From contig JANCRA010000019.1 in assembly GCA_024362935.1 (NCBI GenBank), positions 7,932,501 through 7,996,500 of the forward strand: a stretch of 64,000 bases of DNA, read 5' to 3'. The stretch is from Setophaga petechia (Eukaryota > Chordata > Aves > Passeriformes > Parulidae). This document shows, one piece after another, positions 34,601 to 46,922 of the stretch; position 1 is the stretch's first letter, and every line of letters starts with the position of its first letter. Both the position numbers and the translations under genes were made by a program. Below the pieces are notes generated by a model. The model was not told the origin of the DNA, made no database searches, and saw only the letters and a program-made list of their open reading frames with translations.

Positions 34601-37600
34601 CCAATGCAGCAGAGGAAACAATTTGGGGATCCCATAATTGTAGTGTCATGTAGGTATATGTAATGGTATCTGAAGCCTGCAGTGGTGAAGTATCATCACT
34701 CTGCATCTCATAATTGCTCAGGCTGACTGGTAATTGCTCTCTCTTTAGAGTCAAGGCATGATAACCCTCACCACAGACGGCTGAAAGTTTAAACCATTTG
34801 TTTATACTCCTCTCTGGAAGTATTTGAATCTGACCTCAGATACTCTGACCCTAATGTTCTACACTCTGATTCTAGGTATTAAGAAGTGTAGGATCCAGAC
34901 AGACTGTTCAGGTTTAACAGTGATGTGAATTCAGCAAATTGTCTCATCTGAGCAAAACACTTTCTTAGTCTTATGTTCTTAAATCTAATAATTAATAAAT
35001 AAATCTAAAATAATTAATAAATTAATCTAATCATCTAAGTTCCCTGCCTTTCATTAACTGCACATGTGATTTTGTTTCTGCTTTGTTTTACTATGTCACA
35101 TAATTAAATATAACATCTATTTTTCCCAAGCCACTGAGCACATCTGCTGCTAGCATATATTTGGTGGTTGTGTTGTAATGGATTCCCAGTCTGGCGTGCT
35201 GCAGTAGACCAAGGCCTGGCTGGTACAACATCACTAAGTGCTTTAGAGGAAGCAGACAAGATTGCTTATGTCTGTAAATGTAGAATGACCAGGATGCATT
35301 TGCAAGGAGACAACATGTTTTGGTTTTATTTGCAGGTTGCTGCTCAAAGGTTAGCTCATTCAGCAGAGTATCTCAGAAATGGAGAGTTGAGTATCATCTG
35401 GGAGAGATGCTCATCCAATCCCTGCATGCTGGGGCAGGATCAGTTACCAATACTGGGAACAGACTGAAGTGAAAGAATATTTTTCTGAGACAAGCAAAAT
35501 GCAAAATAAAGTAGATTAATTAGAGCAGCTCTGCTTCAAAGGCTCCCTGTTCTTTAATATATTGATCACAGTGTTCAAAGATCTGCATGATGCCTCCTCC
35601 CCCCAAAAATGTTCCTAATTGAATATTGGACTATATTCTGATAAGACCTCATCTAAATTGCAGAGCTGAACTAATTTGTCAGCATTAAGTGAATGTCAGA
35701 ATTAAAGGCAGCTTCGGTGCTCAGTTAGTGTGCAAGTCTGTGATTTGAACCTTCTCTTTTCAAAGTGAAGAAATAAAGTTGCAGAGATTCACAAGTGTGG
35801 TGCATGGTCCATGAAGCAATGTGAAGATTTATTCATCACTTATTGCTGCAAAATTGAATCATTCCTACCAAAGTCAACCCTTCAGAAAAGGTTTTAGATG
35901 TTGAGTTTAGACAGTGAGGAGAGTGGGAAAGGAGCTTGAGGGGCTTAGCACATGTGAGTTAACAAAGAACAATTCCTCAGATTGCTTGCAGAAGTAGCAG
36001 AGGTCTGCCATGGCAAACCTCCTCCCCCTTCTCACCAGGGTTTTTGGTTTGTTTTCTCCATAAGACAGTCTAGGAAGCTCCTCATCCTGTAGGATTTAGG
36101 AGGTAGACAGTAATTCCATTGGTTAAAAAGGGCCAGGTGATGTGATCCAGGGCAGGTGGTTTGACCTGCACATGATACTTTGGGCTCCTCAGCACACAGG
36201 GAGAAGGGGCACTATTGATCTGACACTGAGAGGAAATCTTACTGCAGGTATTGTGGAAGTTGAAATGAAGGGTTAGACAAAAGAAAGGATTTTTAAAATG
36301 TCTGTTAATTCTTTCCCTAACAACTTATTAGCCAAAGCAAAATTATTTTAGCAACTCTATAGCCAAAAATAGAGATTTTTATTTTCCTTCCTTCCACTTA
36401 CTGATAGCTTTGCAAAGAGAAAGAGGCTTCAAAAGCAGCTTTGTTGTGTCCCCCCCACTCACTGTCTTTTTCTCACCAAGCCTGAGGGTTGTGGTGGCTT
36501 CTTGTGCACAGAATTCAGCTGGTGGGCAGCTCCCATTGGCTGGGGTGGCTTCAGCAGCTGGCTGTGGGCTCTTCTGGCCCTCAGGCTCTGTCATGTACTG
36601 CTTTTGTCCTGGCAAAAAGAAGTGCACATATTGTAGACATATCATAAGCACCATTTTTTTCTGAACCTGAGTCAATAATTTTAGTCAAAAATGAAAAAAA
36701 ACAGGGGAAGATACCAAAGAGCAGAAGCATTCATTTAGACATTTTAATAATGAAAAATATCAGCCCATTTATCTTGATATATTCTAGATAAAATTTTCTC
36801 ATTTTCATTTCAAGAGAGCACTGTTTTCATTTAAAATTGATCTGCCTCTAAAAGCAGCAGTAACAAGAGAACATCAAAACTGAAACATCGATTTTTCTTT
36901 TGCCTGAGAAAAACCTTGAAGGCTGACCTAAAAAAGGCTCTAAGTGGGGTCTGCTGTTCTTTTTGGTATGTGGCAATTTTAAAAAGAAAACAAGATGCTG
37001 TGTATTTTTCCTTCATTCAGTAGTGGGCTCTCTCTTCCTTCCCACTCCCATCCACCAATCCAGTTGGGCTAACACATTTCCTTGACCAGTTCTTGATGTA
37101 ACTGACACAGTGTAAAGAAATGAGACAGCCCCTTAGTGATATTTATTCATTATCTGTGCTTTCATTAAATCCTCACAAAGTACTCAGTCTCTAATAATCC
37201 GTTTTCCCAACCAATTTCTCATGCAGTGGCACTCAGCAGAGTCACATCTGTGGCTAGAAGTGAAAAGCAGAAGTCTACACTTGAGTTATAAATAGCCCAT
37301 AGATGTAGTTAAAAATATCATTAAAAGTCTGTTTCTTTTCAGAGGCTAGTAAGGCTTTTCCCATTATGGGGAATGTTGGAGAGGACAGGGAGTACATATT
37401 CCAATGAAAACTACCTGTACTTGCCATGTGAAGGAGCAGAGTACATAACTCAGATCCAATACTGACCTTTTCATCATGTTACAAAGCAAGGCTTCCTTCA
37501 TCAGCTAAGCATGACCTGAATATATCTCCATTTTATTTCTCTCTGTGTTCCCCTAGGTGAAGCTTTCATATAGCTATAGCTTTAGTGACCATCTAGAGAA

Positions 37601-39480
37601 AGTTCCTTGTGGAAATTTCTTTTCCTCTTGTTGTCGTGGATCACCTTAATATGCCAGCCTGTGCTCTTTGAACAGCTATTGCTAATCACATGAAACTGAA
37701 GAGCATTTGAGATTACATTTCAGCAGTTACAATAACAAGACTACCATAATCACTAAAATCATGTCCAGAAACACTGCTTTTCTACCTCTGCTGTCCAGAG
37801 AAAGAAACCAGCCAGTGTAAATGAGAGAGTGAGACATGACTGTTTGAAGGGAAGATCTTTGGAACTGTAAATTCCCTTAATAGATCAGGGATATTTATGT
37901 CTATTTGGCTTATTTCAGCAGGGTAACTGTACTGCATTGTGAAATGGACCACAAGCATCTCAGCCTAAGGGTGTTGGTGGGGGCCTTGGGTGATTTATGC
38001 GATCATCTAAACAAATGCCCTGAGGTCCATAACTGTGGAGACATCCTTTGCTTCACTGATTCAATCTGGTTTCCATGAGCATCTATTTGATTACTTTTGT
38101 CTTCTTCCCTTTTTTAGCACTATTCTTCTTCTGATCTGTCTCCTTTCACTTGTTAGTACTTACCACTTCGTGCTGATGGTGTGCAACTTTATTTTTGTCC
38201 ATGGTGACTTTGGTGAGGAAGGGCTTTTATCTGTAGTTACGTAAGTCTTACTGAGAGCATGAACAAGTTTGGGCCAGGAGCTCTACTCATGAAGAAGGGA
38301 TAAGACATTAACTGAGCACCACCAACTGAATTAATATGAATGTCTAGCATGGTCTGTGGGAAAAAAAAATATTCCAGGTGATTCTCTTTAACACAAGCCT
38401 GCTTTGGAGTCACTCATGCAGTTAAGCAATTTGGAAAATACTATCTAGTTAGCACAGTAGTGCACAGATGCTTGAATTTGCAAAAGTTCACTGCTTCATT
38501 AACTACTCACTTAGCAATGAAGCTGCAAACAATGTGAATGTTAACATTCCTCTATTGGCCTCACCTAAAAAAAACCCTGATCAGCTGGTATATGATTCCT
38601 GGATCACTTTAATTGTTAAAAAAAAGGGAATTGGAAAACTTGTCTCTTAGAGGTTGTACCAGACTCCCGTAATGCTTTTTTGTATTCAGCCAAGCTGAAT
38701 TTTGATTATTGTCCAGCTTATTCCCTTTGAACTGCCAGCACAGGCTTTTTGTCTTTTCAAGCATTTAATCTCTGTTTTGCTGATGCCAGAGTTCAACTTA
38801 TTTTGCCCTGTGTTTGAAATACTGTTTTCTTCAGAGGCTGCAAGTCATGGACTTATCCACACATTCTCACAGACACTTAAGGTCAATGCCTTCCTCTTTT
38901 TCACCAGTATGCTGTTGTCATCTCTCTATTGCAGAGCACTGTGTACGTGTTCAGTCAAACAGTGCTGTAAAATTTCCATCTCAGTGGACTGAAGGGTTAT
39001 TTAGTACATTTATATAATGTCCCTGACCATCCTAGGTCTAATAAAGACTGATGCTTAAGCTTGGCATCATGCACTGGCCTCTGCCACTGCTTTCAAGTGA
39101 TTAATCACCCAAGGCATAAAGATCTGCCAGAGCATAAACCTTTGTAGATCCTGCGTCTTTAGGTGACTGGCAACTTATTTGATGTTATTTACATCAGGGT
39201 TCAGGTAGCTGACATAGCCCAGAGGCATAAGCAAATCAAGAACTGTAGTGGGAAGAAAGAATATTGTGTTTCACCAATAGAGTTAAAAATGCAAGTCCCC
39301 TTTCAAAAACAGGACCAGGGTTTGTACATTCAGCAGCCTGTATGTGTGGAGGGGGGCTGTTCCAGTTGCTGTTCTCTTGGGTTTCTGTGGTTGAGATGAT
39401 TCCCAAGGTACTGAAAAAGTGTCTCTTTTTTCAGCCCAAGAAAAAGTCGAGATTCATCGGTTCTGCTTTTCAAGGTTGTT
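28626..39480. other. Long stretch without recognisable genes or repeats
   Basis: About 10.9 kb of mostly AT-rich DNA with scattered short open frames on both strands and no convincing exon. Slightly GC-richer islands occur at about 31,700-32,500 and 34,380-34,620. Local AT simple sequence lies at 34,160-34,255 and 34,980-35,035. This may be intergenic or intronic sequence. Confidence 0.55.
34160..34255. repeat. AT-rich (TATAAT/TATATT) simple repeat
   Basis: Almost pure A/T over ~95 bp, with repeated ataatatat and atattttat words. Confidence 0.85.
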
Positions 39481-39986
39481 TGTTTTTTCTTATCTGTTAT
39501 ATTCTTTCTCTGACCTGCCGAGATCTGTCCAGCAGGTCAGGTTGTGGCACAGTCCCTGCCCTTAGGGTGGTGTTAACTTTTTATACTACAAACTACATGT
39601 ACTTTATTTACAATAATTTTCCAATACCTATCACTTATGTTAAACAGTCTGTCTCCACTCTAAACTAATCAAAAAGTGCCACCATCCCAGCAGAAGATGG
39701 AGGATAAGAAAAAGGAGAAGAAGGACAGGACATGCCCAGATTCCTCCATCTTGCTTCTTGATGCATTCTAAAACCCCAAAATTCTACTTTTTCATCCCGT
39801 GACAAATTAACTATCATTCTACACAAACTCTTGGGGCTTGTAAATCTTCACACAAAATTGGTAATTTTTTTTCATGGACTAAAATCGAAGGCACAGATGT
39901 TTTTGACTCCGTGCCAAGGTCTCTGAGTACCTTATCAGGGTCTCGATTCACCCAGGGCAGCCAGAGGAATGTCCTGGGTTCCAACA
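39481..39986 (-). mobile_element. Passerine endogenous retrovirus solo LTR
   Basis: On the minus strand it starts TGTTGGAACCCAGGACATTC and ends in AAAAAACA, giving a 506 bp TG...CA element. Promoter order is correct on that strand: AATAAAGTACATG (about 39,605) and AGTATAAAAAGTTAAC (about 39,580), then the segment ctgacctgctggacagatct near the 3' end. I remember this as a common songbird LTR. The flanks ttgtt (39,476-39,480) and ctgtt (39,987-39,991) differ by one base and may be a 5 bp target duplication. No internal genes are present. Confidence 0.75.
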
Positions 39987-39991
39987 CTGTT

Positions 39992-40527
39992 CCATTGCTG
40001 TTCCTATTTATTCTCCATATGTTTTCAGTGTGGGGAGAGTAAAATCCCTTGTGCCCCCTGAATTGCCAGTGAACCTGCCTGAATTCTGATTTTGAACCTT
40101 TCACTTCTGAAGGAATCAATGTATCTCCATATTTCCAGTGCTGAATTTCACATTCTTATCCAAATTTTCTGAGAACGCTGCTAAAATATGCTAAAAGCAA
40201 CCTTAAATTTTAAATAAGTGTTGTGAATTACTGCAGCTCCTGGGGTGGAAGATCAGGTCTCCACCACCCACAGAAGATGACCCCGATCTGCAACCCTCCA
40301 ACACAGACCCCCAGGAACACCCCTGGGAGATGAGGGAAAGGAAACCAGCCAGACCTGCACCTACCCACCTCTGTTTTCCACCTTTGTTTGTTTATGCCTG
40401 TAAAATGTTTCACCCCCAAGTCCTTGTCAGCACAGCAGTGGCACAAATCTGTGACTAATACAGGTTTGCTCACTACCTAGCTCCAGCCCTTACTAAAGCT
40501 CTAAAAGACTGAAGGAAGTTTTGTCTT
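39992..40527. other. Spacer between LTR and CR1
   Basis: No recognisable gene. It includes a C-rich stretch (40,225-40,380) with no repeat I can name. Confidence 0.5.
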
Positions 40528-40750
40528 ACAATGAGGGTGGCAAAATACTGGAAAGGGCTACCCAGGGAGGTGGTGGGTGCTGCATCCCTGGAAACATCCA
40601 AGGCCAGGTTGGATGGGGCTCTGAGCAGCCTGATGGAGTGAAAGATGATCCTGCTCCTTGCAGGGGGGTTGGACTAGAAGGTCTTTGGAAGTCCCTTCTG
40701 ACCCAAACTATTCTATAATATTCTATAAGTAATATAATATTCTATAAGTA
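40528..40750 (+). mobile_element. CR1 LINE 3' end with ATTCTATAA tail
   Basis: Recognisable CR1 3' UTR words in forward orientation: ctacccagggaggtggtggg, gaaacatccaaggccaggtt, ggatggggctctgagcagcc and ggaagtcccttctgacccaa. It ends in repeats of attctataa and related units (about 40,706-40,750), the usual CR1 terminal microsatellite. Only ~200 bp of a strongly 5'-truncated copy remains. Confidence 0.92.
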
Positions 40751-40766
40751 AAAAAACATGTAAAAA

Positions 40767-41165
40767 TGTTAAAAACAGGACCAGACTCCTGATACTAAAA
40801 GTGATTTCAGTATTTATTATAATAAAAGGAAAGGCCTAAAGCATGGGGGCCTGTGGGCTGAGCAGGAGCGCTCCTGTCGAAGATGCTGCAGCACCGGTGC
40901 TGGGTCTTCAGCAGCGATGTCCCTGATGTTCCAGGTGAAGCTGCACAGCTTCCCTGGGTCAGATGCCCCTTTTTATCCTGCTTTTTGTCCCTTTGGATTG
41001 GTTTCTTTTTTGCATGAAGGTTTTAGGCACTTTACAGTTCTGTCCAGGCTGGCTCATTTTGCTTGGGGAGTGGTGCACTTTGCTCAGGTGTATTGTGGTA
41101 CACTGAGTACCGTATTTCTTATGAGAGGAATAGCAGATTTGTCTTTACAGACAAGCTGTGGATCT
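40767..41165 (-). mobile_element. LTR-like element, minus strand (boundary uncertain)
   Basis: On the minus strand this reads like U3-R-U5: a TATA box ggataaaaagggg (about 40,968-40,980), a polyadenylation signal attataataaata (about 40,816-40,828) and a 3' end tttttaaca that would pair with TG at the other end. The right edge is not sharp because it abuts another LTR-like segment. Alternatively, both are parts of one 874 bp element starting TGTT at 40,767 and ending AACA at 41,640. Confidence 0.5.
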
Positions 41166-41640
41166 GCTGGTAGATAAAACTAGTTCTGGAAAATGAAAGA
41201 AACAATGGGAAGGATTCCGCTGATTGATGAATGGAAAAAGATATTTGCTTTTACAAATAAACTTTAGGTTTGTTGATAAACAAAATTAGACATTGAGAGA
41301 TGAAAGAAAAAATGGGTAAGAAAAACCCCTAAATTCCATTAGAATTAAAAATTAAAAGGGAGGGTTATACATTAGAGGGAAATCTTTGGGAAATCTTCAG
41401 GATCAGGTGTATTGTACAGGGGAGTCTGTACCTCTCAAGTACCTCAACCAATAGGGAAACAGAGAAGGGAAATGAAGCCGGGAAATTAAGATAAAAAGGA
41501 GGCTGCATTCTCCAAAAATTTGAGAGGTCCTAGGGGAATGCCCCATGGCCTCTCCCTTTATTCGAATAAAGCCAGAAAGGACTCCTCTGTCTCCTTTTCG
41601 GACATAAACCTCTGGTGTTTGTGGATTCATTTTCCTAACA
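41166..41640 (+). mobile_element. LTR-like 3' portion, plus strand, with internal duplication
   Basis: On the plus strand there is a TATA-like agataaaaagg (about 41,490), a polyadenylation signal ttcgaataaagcc (about 41,561-41,574) and an end ctggtgtttgtggattcatt leading to cctaaca at 41,640, as in an R-U5 region. About 41,138-41,215 and 41,243-41,320 are diverged copies of one ~77 bp segment (ttacagacaagctg... and ttacaaataaactt..., both ending gaaagaaa(c/a)aatggg), i.e. a tandem repeat in U3. The left edge is not defined. Confidence 0.55.
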
Positions 41641-41670
41641 CTATAACTACCCTTTTAACCCCTTTTACAA

Positions 41671-41712
41671 TACAACAACCAAACTAACAGTTTTGTTAGT
41701 CTGGTTGTTGTA
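41671..41712. repeat. 42 bp hairpin-forming inverted repeat
   Basis: tacaacaaccaaactaaca and tgttagtctggttgttgta are reverse complements with one mismatch over 19 bp, separated by gttt. Just downstream tgcttaacaat is repeated twice (about 41,726-41,752). The function is unknown. Confidence 0.85.
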
Positions 41713-41809
41713 TTTTTTTGTTTGTGCTTAACAATAATTGTGCTTAACAATTATCAACTATTACAGCAGTTTCTAACCTATTTTTAACAAAAGAGGTGGG
41801 GGGTGATCA

Positions 41810-42070
41810 CAGGAGAAGCCTCCTGCCCCGGTCGGGGGTGATGCAGGGTGTGATGCAGGGGGTGCTGATGCGGAGCGCCGGTGTCGCGGCGAGTCCCGGC
41901 GGGGCCGGAGGCGCCCGCGGGGAGGAGCCCGAGGGATGCTCGGCGTGCGGCTCCGAGCGGTGCCGGGGTGCTCATCCCGCCGGGCATCGGCCTGAGAGGC
42001 AGCGCTCAAACACGCCTTCCAGACAGCGAATTGCACAAGCAGCCCCGCGCTGCTGCGAAGGTGCGCCCGT
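41810..42070. promoter_or_regulatory. CpG-rich island, candidate promoter
   Basis: About 260 bp with dense CG dinucleotides (roughly 35 by eye) in an otherwise CpG-poor, AT-rich neighbourhood. The sequence includes gtgatgcagg tandem words at 41,839-41,870 and GC-rich blocks such as gtgtcgcggcgagtcccggc. In birds, unmethylated CpG islands usually mark promoters. The island could also be part of the adjoining retroviral cluster. A splice-donor-like cggtgaagt occurs at about 42,074. No coding frame I recognise follows on either strand. Confidence 0.45.
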
Positions 42071-42084
42071 GCTCGGTGAAGTAG

Positions 42085-45000
42085 TAAAATGCGTGCTATG
42101 CTTTGTAAAATAAGGCAGTATTAAAGCTTAATTCAGCATAATAAATATCAAATATAATGACACAAAAGTTGCATTTTTTGCTTTTCCATGTGTCTACCTG
42201 ATTCTTCCTAGTGCTGTTCTTTTAAACAGCCATCTTAGGCACAGCACTGTGTAAATGATGGCAGCAGCTCTCCTCCACCACACCCGTTTATCCAGCTGAA
42301 TTTCTTGGTCTTTACTTAGGGTAAAGTCTTAAAAGAAACAGTTGCTGCTAGAATTGTGATGTTCATTTTGTTGTGTGCCGGAAGAGTTTTTGTTAAAGTC
42401 CACATGAAACCCATTTTCCTCAGAGCTTTGACTTCAAGTGGATTTTTGTTTGGTGTTCAGACTGCAATTTCAGAGGGAAAAAGGTTTTTCCTTTTTTCAT
42501 GTCTGCTGCTTTGCTAGACTTAGACCAACTTATTCCAGCAGGGAATGAACATTTCTCCCCAGGCGCCCAATAACGTAGTTTACAGTTCAGTCTGCTGCAG
42601 GGTTTATTCATTCAGTGCTGAAATGTCTTGATTTTGAAATGTACCGGTTTGAAAACAGACGCCATGGTGTGGCTTTTGACAAGCAGGCCTTCTAGGTCTT
42701 GCTGCTCTTTTAAAGAAGGTGAATACCAGAATGGAAGATGGCTGTTTCTTCCTGTGACCACTCCGTATGATCCTGTTTCACAGCTGGTTACAAACTTTGG
42801 TGATCCATACACAGTCTCCCTGGAGATGCAGAACAGGGGTGCAGGTTTTAAATAATTCCCAAAGCATAATCTTGCCTGCTTATTCTACAATCACTTTGTA
42901 CAGAACTTTTATAAGCATTAGAAAGAAAATAACCTAGACCTTCATTCTGGTGTCAGTGACATTGATTGGGATGTGCACTGAAAAATATACATCTAAACCA
43001 ACCTGAGCTCAAAATTAGGCCTGTCAGTTTGCACTGTGGAGAAGGGAAATGTCTCATCTGGGATACTCACTCATGAAAGCATCTGGTCATCTGTGTAATG
43101 TAGTAATCACTTCGCACAATGGGATTATAAACCATGTTTAAGAACACAGTCTGTTTGTTTGTGTGATTTTGAGTCACTGGTTTGATGCTCAAGCCCTAGG
43201 CTGAAGCACTCACAGATATGAGTGCATGGCAAATGTTTTATTAAGCTGTAGTTGTTGTCATCAGATGCTGCCTTCACTTAAATTGCAGGAGGGCGTGTGA
43301 ATTTTTTTTTTTAATTTCCTGGTCCACCTGACTTTTTGTACCCATACAGAAGCAATCAAACTGAAAGCTAAAACAGGATGCATATACAATTACAAAATGA
43401 CTCAATAAACTCAGCCAGCCTCACTCTGCAGATTGAAAGGCAGAGATGCCTTCAGCAAAGCGTAAGTGAGCTCTTCATTATTTAACATTTCTAACATACT
43501 ACGAGGCCTTCCAAGCTGAGTAGAACATTCAAAAATGGACCTTCTGGAGCAGCCCCAAGATTCACATCTGGAAGTTTCCCACCTGAGCATGATAAGTTTG
43601 TAGACAAGTAGCTCACTTGCAAATTAAGTCTTTTACCCTGTAAAGACAATGGCAGAGTAGCATGCAACAATCAATAAAAATTTGCAAAAAATCTACTGGA
43701 CATCATGTTTTTAAAGATCTTTGAAAATTAGTTTTCAATGTTTACTAGCACTATTTTATTTTCCTAGGGCTCAATTACTGTCAGGAAAAAGAAAAGAGCT
43801 TTTCTTTCATTGCTTAAAGGAAAGACACTCCAAACTGTGTCATCTTGGGTTTATAGCTGGAAGGAGAAAAGGAAGAGATGTGCAAGACTGACAATAGCCC
43901 TCACATAGATTCTGTTATTCAGTCACATGAAGCTAAAACTAGGGCTGGAGATGCTCCCTGTTTTCCCAGTAAAAGAGGGAAGACAGGGATCTGGAAAACT
44001 TCTACCCAGTGCTCTGGGTATAGTGGGTACAGCACCCACACAGCCTCGTGCCACACACCCTGCCCACTGCACCCTTGAAGACTGAGGAGGCACAAGAGGT
44101 TGAGCAATAATTCTTAGTGTATGCGAGTTTCTGTCAGCCCTCATGGGAGGCCCTTGAGCCAAGAGAGGAGACATCAACAAGAAGGAGCAGTGTGAAGAGG
44201 AAGCAAAGCCATTTGCTCTTTCAGACAAGTTGATAAAAGAAAATCAAATGCTAGGAATAGAAAAGGCAGGATTGAGATGCTCCTGGCAGCCCAGAGCTCA
44301 GGTAAGCTTGTGGTGGCAGGCAAGGCTCAAATCACATCACTTCACACAGCACACTTCAATGTAGCTGTTATTGACTGCACTGGTAGACAAAATGTCTAAC
44401 ATGAATAAACCACTTCAACTGATGGGAAAAGTCCTGTTCCATGCATTAAAGAAAACTCATTACTCTTTTCACAGTTGCACCAGCACCTAGAGATGCTGAG
44501 GAGCACGCAGGTTTGGATTCCTGAGGTCAAGTGTTGAGTCTGATTTTCTGTAGTCCTCCTCATTACAGCCCTCGGTTGGCCTAAAACCACCCACTAAAGA
44601 GGCTTCTGACCTGCAGAGCTTTAGGAAAAAGACTGCCTGTGTAGTGGAAACTTGACTCAGTCCACCTTGCAATTCTGATTATCATCCTCAGCCAAATGTG
44701 GCATCAAAGAAAGGTCCGAGATGCTAACAGAGGTTATCAGTCCCCCTTTGGTTTTTTTCTTTGGCAGTAATGTTCAGAATATTTATGAAAAGAAATATCT
44801 ATCATCTTGTAATTTAGGAACTGACTTTGAATCTCAGTTTTCCTCTCACACATGAATATTTGAATTCATCTTGGAAACTGGTTCAACAACGTCGTTCAGC
44901 TGGCACTGATAGCTTCTGAAGTTCATTCTGAAGCTTGACAAAAACAGCATCAAGAGGATTAAATCAGCCTTGGAAGTGTAAATGACTGTAACACGATGAC

Positions 45001-45411
45001 CTTAATGTTGGAAATAAGTTTTGGATGTGCATGTATATACATATGTAATATTCATACATGCACATCACACATATACAGTAGAGACTAATTTTCAGGGCCA
45101 TAGTACACATCTTGACACTATTCTTCCACATATACAAGTTTTGCTGATTCTTTCCACAAGAAAAAAATTCTCTGATACATGAACTTAGAATTCTTATTGA
45201 ATGTAAAGTGCTGAATTAAAATTGACATTTCTGTGCCACCTGCAGTGCAAAGATTTCTGACAGAAACTGTTAACCAATTTAATGCCATATAGACTTAGAC
45301 ACAGGAAGGAAAAAATTTGAAGCTTTATATCATGAAATTCAATGCTGCATTTAGAGGAGAAGGAAATTTGTTACTTGGCCCAGGGGATCTTTCAAATGCT
45401 CTCCTGGAGGG

Positions 45412-45443
<32 letters not shown>

Positions 45444-46687
45444 AAGCCTATCTTTTCTTCAGATCCTGGTCAATTCATTTCTTTAAAAACACTTTGCAGG
45501 ATTTTTTTTCCTGTGCCTTTTTCAGTTTGAAGCACTGTGAAGTGCCCAGGGAAGCCTCTTCCTCTGTCTGTGACAGCAGGTGGCAGAGCCTCTCTTGCTC
45601 TGGCTATGCTGGCTGGTGAGAGAAGGACTAGAAAAGCAGTGTGAGTGGTTTTGGGTAGGCACTGCTGCCATCTCTGCTCCTGCCATGTGAGGAGCACCTC
45701 CAAGCACTGCTCCACCTCTGGGGCTGGGTGACAACCACCTTCCCTGTCATTACAGGGACTTGCACAAGACACCTTGATTGTCATTCATGTTCCTAGTTAA
45801 GTCCCTCGAGAGGGCAGCGTTAGAAATGAAACACAGCTGAAAGCTATTCCTTTTCTCTTAAGTAAAGTCACATTCCTCTCAGCTGTGGTCTGACTGGTTT
45901 TTGGTGGATGTGAGCATGGTGTGAAAAGCTTCAGGGATTTCTTATTCTCAGGCGTAAGAGCTGTCACCACAGCCTCTCTCACACAGCTTACGACACCTGA
46001 TGACACCACTCATGTGACTCCTGTCCAGAAGAAGGGGAGTTGGAGCTGCACGAACCTGACGGGTCTGGCTGAGCTGGCAGAGCTGTGCAATCATCCCAGA
46101 GCACTGCCCCTGGCGACAGCTTCCAGTAAATCATGTGGTACTTCTAGGTTAGCTGGCATAAACTAGCAATAATCTTACAGCCCTGACAGACACAGTATCA
46201 TTGGCAAGAATTTTCCAGGATGTCAGAAATCTACTGTCTACTAATCACCACACCTTCTATTCACTTGGACAAATGTTCCCTTTAAACTTCATTGTTTTCC
46301 CGTTGTAAGTCCTCACACCTGTGTCCACACTGCAGCTGAAACGTCTGTTCTCCAGCTTTGCAGCTGGAAGTTGGAGTCCCTCCCCCCAAATGTGGTGCAA
46401 AAGGTGTCATGGTATGTTTGGATTTGGTCTGAGAGAATTCTCATTATATCTCCTCTGAAATCTTTATTCCAGGACTGTTGTGGCCATCATGAACAGATAT
46501 CCAATCTACTCCTTAGGGAACAGTGGCATGCTGCCAAAACAAAAAAAAATAATGTGCTAAGGATTGAGACATCCATATCTTAGTGAAAAGGAGAAGAGAA
46601 ATTAATATTGTTTTGGCTTTTTTCCTCTTTGGTGAGTCTGGGGTATCCAGTGACAGAATTCAAGGGAAAGACCTGAAGTTTTTGTCA
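42085..46687. other. DNA without recognisable genes
   Basis: AT-rich sequence with many short chance open frames. It contains a 30 bp A-run at 45,412-45,441. No exon, RNA gene or named repeat is evident. Confidence 0.5.
45412..45441. repeat. A30 homopolymer
   Basis: Thirty consecutive A bases. No polyadenylation signal or retrocopy body lies just upstream, and no flanking duplication is visible. Confidence 0.95.
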
Positions 46688-46922
46688 GGAGAAGTTTGGA
46701 TTGTCTATTAGGAAAAGGTTCTTCTCCCAGAGGGTGGTTGGGCACTGGAACAGGCTCCCCAGGGAAGTGGTCAGAGCACCAAGCTTGACAGAGCTCAAGA
46801 AGCAGTTGGACAATGCTCCCAGGCACATGGTGTGACTCTTGGGGATGGTGCTGTGCAGGGCCAGGAGTTGCATTCAATGGTCCTTGTGGGTCCCTTCCAA
46901 ATCCATATATTCTGTGAAATGA
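46688..46922 (+). mobile_element. CR1 LINE 3' end fragment
   Basis: Forward-oriented CR1 3' landmarks: aggttcttctcccagagggt, ggcactggaacaggctcccc, agggaagtggtcagagcacc and ggtccttgtgggtcccttcc, finishing near atattctgtgaa. A strongly 5'-truncated copy of ~235 bp. Confidence 0.93.

Noticed and set aside
39814..40119. 101-codon minus-strand frame as a gene
   Set aside because: It mostly overlaps the U3 of the minus-strand LTR at 39,481-39,986.
42628..42855. 75-codon plus-strand frame as an exon
   Set aside because: A frame of similar length lies on the opposite strand, and no domain or convincing splice sites are visible.
45380..45441. A30 run as the tail of a processed retrogene
   Set aside because: No polyadenylation signal, no gene-like body upstream and no flanking target duplication.
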